Source: Owenia fusiformis (Eukaryota > Annelida > Polychaeta > Sabellida > Oweniidae). Taken from it: DNA of 60,000 nt. The notes under the pieces were generated by a model. It ran no database searches, was not told where the DNA came from, and was given only the letters and a program-made list of their open reading frames with translations. Location of the stretch: the NCBI GenBank assembly GCA_903813345.2, contig CAIIXF020000009.1, forward strand, positions 2,854,001 through 2,914,000. The letters are read 5' to 3'. Both the position numbers and the translations under genes were made by a program. Positions 57,434-60,000 of this stretch are shown here, in pieces; the first letter of the stretch is position 1; each line of letters opens with the position of its first letter.

Positions 57434-59984
57434 GTATGTATTGCTATAATTAAGCTGAATTTTCAATAACTCTATGATAACTACGATACATTCAAGTCAC
57501 GAATCCCGGAAAATGCTCCAAACAGTTTATGAACATTTTGAAAAGTAGCAGAAAAAGAATATCATTTGATTTTCAACACTTCTTTAAGACACAATAATCA
57601 GACTAACTTGGTCCGGATAGCAGTATCATTGTTACCACGTCCTTAAAAATCATAGTTTAGGATTAGTTATAATGATAAATATTGCGAATTTTTTACAATC
57701 GTATCCATACAAAAATGAGCCGCAAGCCTTATAAGAAACAGGTAAAATAAATTGTTTTATTTTATTGCAGCTATGTTCTTGACCTCGGAACAGACAGGTA
57801 ATCTTTCTTTCTTTTTTCCATAATACATAACGATGTACTTTATAAATTGAATATAACTTAATTATGTAAAAAATTGTGTTAAGAAATCCTGTGGTTGACC
57901 TTCAGTGACCTTCAAAAGGTCCAAAAAGTTGATTTTCGAATTGATTTTCTTGATTCAGATTAAGGTATGGTTAAGCAAGACGATTTTTATGACGTGAACC
58001 GCAAACGTAAACCTTTAAGTTCCCGTTTACGTACTATGAACAAAAGTGAGCTGAGCGCTCTAGACATAACGTAAACGGAAACCTCAAAATGATTTTTTTT
58101 CTTTTTTTAACGGCCTTTCGTTCTATTTTTTATTTTTTACGTTTAAATTGAGGAAAGTGTTTAACAAAGGAAATGTTGCGCAGCCTGGCAGTTTTCTATG
58201 ACATATTAAATCTCACAAAATAAAATAGGACGCAAAAATATCTTTATGGCTTTAAAGCAATCATAGTTTTATTGCTATAGTGTCACAATATGTATATTAG
58301 AATTAAGATGAGTTGATATGTAAGAAATTGCCATGCATGTAATCATCAGATTTTACATATGAAATGGATGCCTCAATATTCAAGTTATATTTGATTAGAC
58401 TGGACACAAATGTTCTAAATTTATACACAGATTTGTGTCACACATATCCATGCATTCGACCTATATCTCGATCGAAATTGATAAAGTTTCACGATTGGAT
58501 GTACGTAAATCGGGAAACGAGTAGAACAATATAACGTCACACCCTGAGGAAAACCTGCGTGCGCCTTCCTGTTCATAGTTTACGTTGTACAAAGTATAGT
58601 GTTGCTTAACCTCTAACTTGAACGCAAACGTGTAGAATCATGGTCCGCTGGAAGTAAAGTATTTCCTGCGAAGTAATTATTTCTTTCCTGTCTGTCCATA
58701 CTTTTTGTTTTCAAAAAGGGCAAAACGAATGTCAATGAAATCTTAGAAGATAAGAAGATGTCTCATGCTCAAAAATAAACGTAATTTCCATGAAATAACA
58801 ATTGTCTACCATTTTGGCGCGTGTTTTTCGATTGACGTTAATTAATGTCATTTCTGGGTGTTCGATGAAACAACTTTTAACAATCTGATGTACTCGAGAT
58901 ACACTTGCTAATCATGAGGAATCACAATCGTAGTTTTTAACAATTTTAACGAACGGACAGCGTAAGTTCTGTTTGGTACAACCTACAAACATGCTATTAT
59001 TTCTTCAGAAACGGATGTCGAGCCTGTTCTTTAATCATAACATTATTTTCCAGAAAAATGTGCATTGACTGGTTTGATAGCGGATGATGCAAGCGACTGC
59101 TGTCATTTTATTCGTTGCAACTTGAACGTGGGTTGGCGGATGTCTTGTAGGGACGGGACTGTGTTCCATCCGTTCTGGTGTATATGTGTTCACCCACGTG
59201 ATTACCAGGACTGTGATTTGGAATCCTGCAGTGGGTGTAAGTAAATTCTAGGCCGCGTTTTGAACTACTCGCGGGCAAGTGCAGTGCATAATATATAATA
59301 AGTAGTCCCCCTAAGTATCATAAAAAGAACAATGAGCCCAGGCGTTGCAAATTACATGCTCACACGTTTTCAACAAAAGTTCATCAAAGTGCACTTACAC
59401 GCCACTAATTACGATGTGTCAAACTTGTCGGGTACCAGCGTATGTTCTCGATACCTGTAGGAAATCTCATTACCTATTACGCAATGCACCACCGTTGTGG
59501 GCGATTCAGAAACGCAGCACTGATGTTTTTATACACATGCATTTCATGGCTAGTATTTTTCAATAAACACAATACGATTTGTGCATTGATGTACAGTATG
59601 ATATACGCCTTCATTTGATTTCCCATGATTTGTTAGGGGGCGGGGGTCAGAAAATATAAGCGTTTGCGTACGTATAGATCAATTGACGCCATTATCATCG
59701 ATATAATTCCTCACTGGTGTTACGTAAACGGTTAAAAGTGTAGATGTAAACCGTAAAGTTACGTTACAAATTAATGAATTTGGCGTATTGTGTACTATTT
59801 GTTCTCAAACGTTTACATATTTTCTTAAACAAATATGGTGCCAAAAAGAGCACTTAATGATTCTGCATACATCTCCTGAAATCATGGAAAGATTATAAAT
59901 AGTACTTCCGATTGTTTAACGCTATTATTTCAGTGACTGCCCAGCGAGAGGCAGAAGCGTGTCCACCACAGCTTGATTACTCAA
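57364..59984 (+). CDS. Secreted cysteine-rich protein with chitin-binding type-2-like module (5' part, spliced)
   Basis: Joining 57364-57433, 57771-57797, 59054-59236 and 59934-59984 gives one open frame of about 110 residues that continues past the window. Every junction is GT/AG and every intron is phase 1, so each internal exon is a symmetric 1-1 exon (27, 183 and 51 bp); this agreement is hard to get by chance. The protein begins with a hydrophobic signal peptide (about residues 1-18, ending VVNG), so it is probably exported. The third coding exon holds nine cysteines in the order expected of a peritrophin-A/CBM14 chitin-binding fold. Family knowledge: such modules bind chitin in extracellular matrices, cuticle, mucus or shell and often occur repeated. 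The chitin-binding role is inferred. The C-terminal part and any further domains lie beyond base 60000. Confidence 0.72.
57771..57797 (+). CDS. 27-bp microexon
   Basis: This exon lies between the acceptor TTTTATTGCAG (ending 57770) and the donor GTAATC (57798). It is phase 1-1 and adds nine residues (PMFLTSEQT plus a split codon) between the signal peptide and the cysteine module, probably the linker after signal cleavage. Its small size means it could be skipped, but the frame is kept either way because its length is a multiple of three. Confidence 0.65.
57968..58612. mobile_element. Possible MITE inside intron 2
   Basis: The left end GGTTAAGCAAGAC (57969) is matched in reverse complement by GTTGCTTAACC (58601-58611). 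Inside each end is a matching block with CGTTTACGTACTATGAAC or its relative. The arms are imperfect and no target duplication was found. It lies in the intron between the microexon and the cysteine exon. Confidence 0.4.
59054..59236 (+). CDS. Exon encoding chitin-binding type-2-like cysteine module
   Basis: The acceptor TTATTTTCCAG ends at 59053 and the donor GTAAGT starts at 59237. The 61 residues carry cysteines at exon positions 3, 16, 17, 22, 32, 43, 45, 54 and 59. Taking positions 3, 16, 22, 32, 43 and 54 gives spacings of 12, 5, 9, 10 and 10, close to the peritrophin-A signature. An aromatic residue sits three before the third cysteine (CCHFIRC), with a tryptophan before the fourth and a GTVF motif after it, as in CBM14 domains. 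The three extra cysteines (17, 45, 59) are unusual for the canonical six-cysteine fold and suggest an extra disulphide or a divergent subfamily. The rest of the module may continue in the next exon. Confidence 0.75.
59685..59880 (-). mobile_element. Partial copy of the 27631-28182 foldback family in intron 3
   Basis: The segment from TCGATATAATTCCTCAC through TTTTCTTAAACA matches, with substitutions, the central part and one arm of the palindrome at 27631-28182. It retains the loop with CGGTTAAAAGTG. The outer arms are missing. It ends about 50 bases before the next exon. Confidence 0.55.
59934..59984 (+). CDS. 51-bp exon downstream of the cysteine module
   Basis: This exon is bounded by ATTATTTCAG (ending 59933) and the strong donor GTAAGT (59985). 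It is phase 1-1 and continues the frame with LTAQREAEACPPQLDYS. Its single cysteine follows a short acidic/alanine stretch, so it may open a second cysteine module encoded past the window. The consistent phase is the main support. Confidence 0.62.
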
Positions 59985-60000
59985 GTAAGTAAAGAAGTAA

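Overview
This is AT-rich animal genomic DNA, almost certainly from an invertebrate and most likely a marine lophotrochozoan such as a mollusc. There are no long ORFs, operons or bacterial-style gene packing. Coding sequence appears only as short exons with GT/AG splice sites, and the landscape is dominated by small inverted-repeat (foldback) transposons, mariner remnants and tandem repeats. The phylum is an inference from the type of mobile DNA and from the one recognisable gene; no marker gene settles it.

The only gene supported with confidence starts at the right-hand edge. Four exons (57362-57433, 57771-57797, 59054-59236 and 59934-59984) join through phase-1 introns into one reading frame. 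It encodes a signal peptide followed by a cysteine-rich module whose spacing resembles a chitin-binding type-2 (peritrophin-A/CBM14) domain. The gene runs off the window.

The remaining 57 kb is noncoding as far as can be read. From left to right: a 107-bp tandem repeat (146-475); a foldback element (1236-1825); two families of large palindromic elements (4290-4923 with a second copy at 22441-23081, and 5539-6311 with relatives at 15036-15230, 18008-18190 and 23456-23788); a 142-bp satellite (9991-10820); tiny elements with 9-bp target duplications (11885-11965, 13313-13411); a GTTC/GAAC-motif repeat family (16193-17003, 54567-55290, with diverged pieces at 47135-47245 and 55700-56110); elements flanked by TTA (17042-17690, 18524-18990); a G/C-homopolymer MITE (22017-22222); several TA-flanked MITEs; a 550-bp near-perfect palindrome (27631-28182) with half copies elsewhere; two decayed mariner-type transposons (29567-30550, 44713-45452); a three-copy 560-630 bp dispersed repeat (31298, 33162, 36497); and a recent 778-bp tandem duplication (34109-35665).

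No operon or defence-type system is visible. The most informative points are the new secreted cysteine-rich gene, a mariner copy whose catalytic segment is inverted relative to its own C-terminus, a filled/empty site pair for an 81-bp element, the GTTC/GAAC family, and a compact run of three hairpins at 53221-53321. Boundaries of repeats were read by eye and may be off by several bases.
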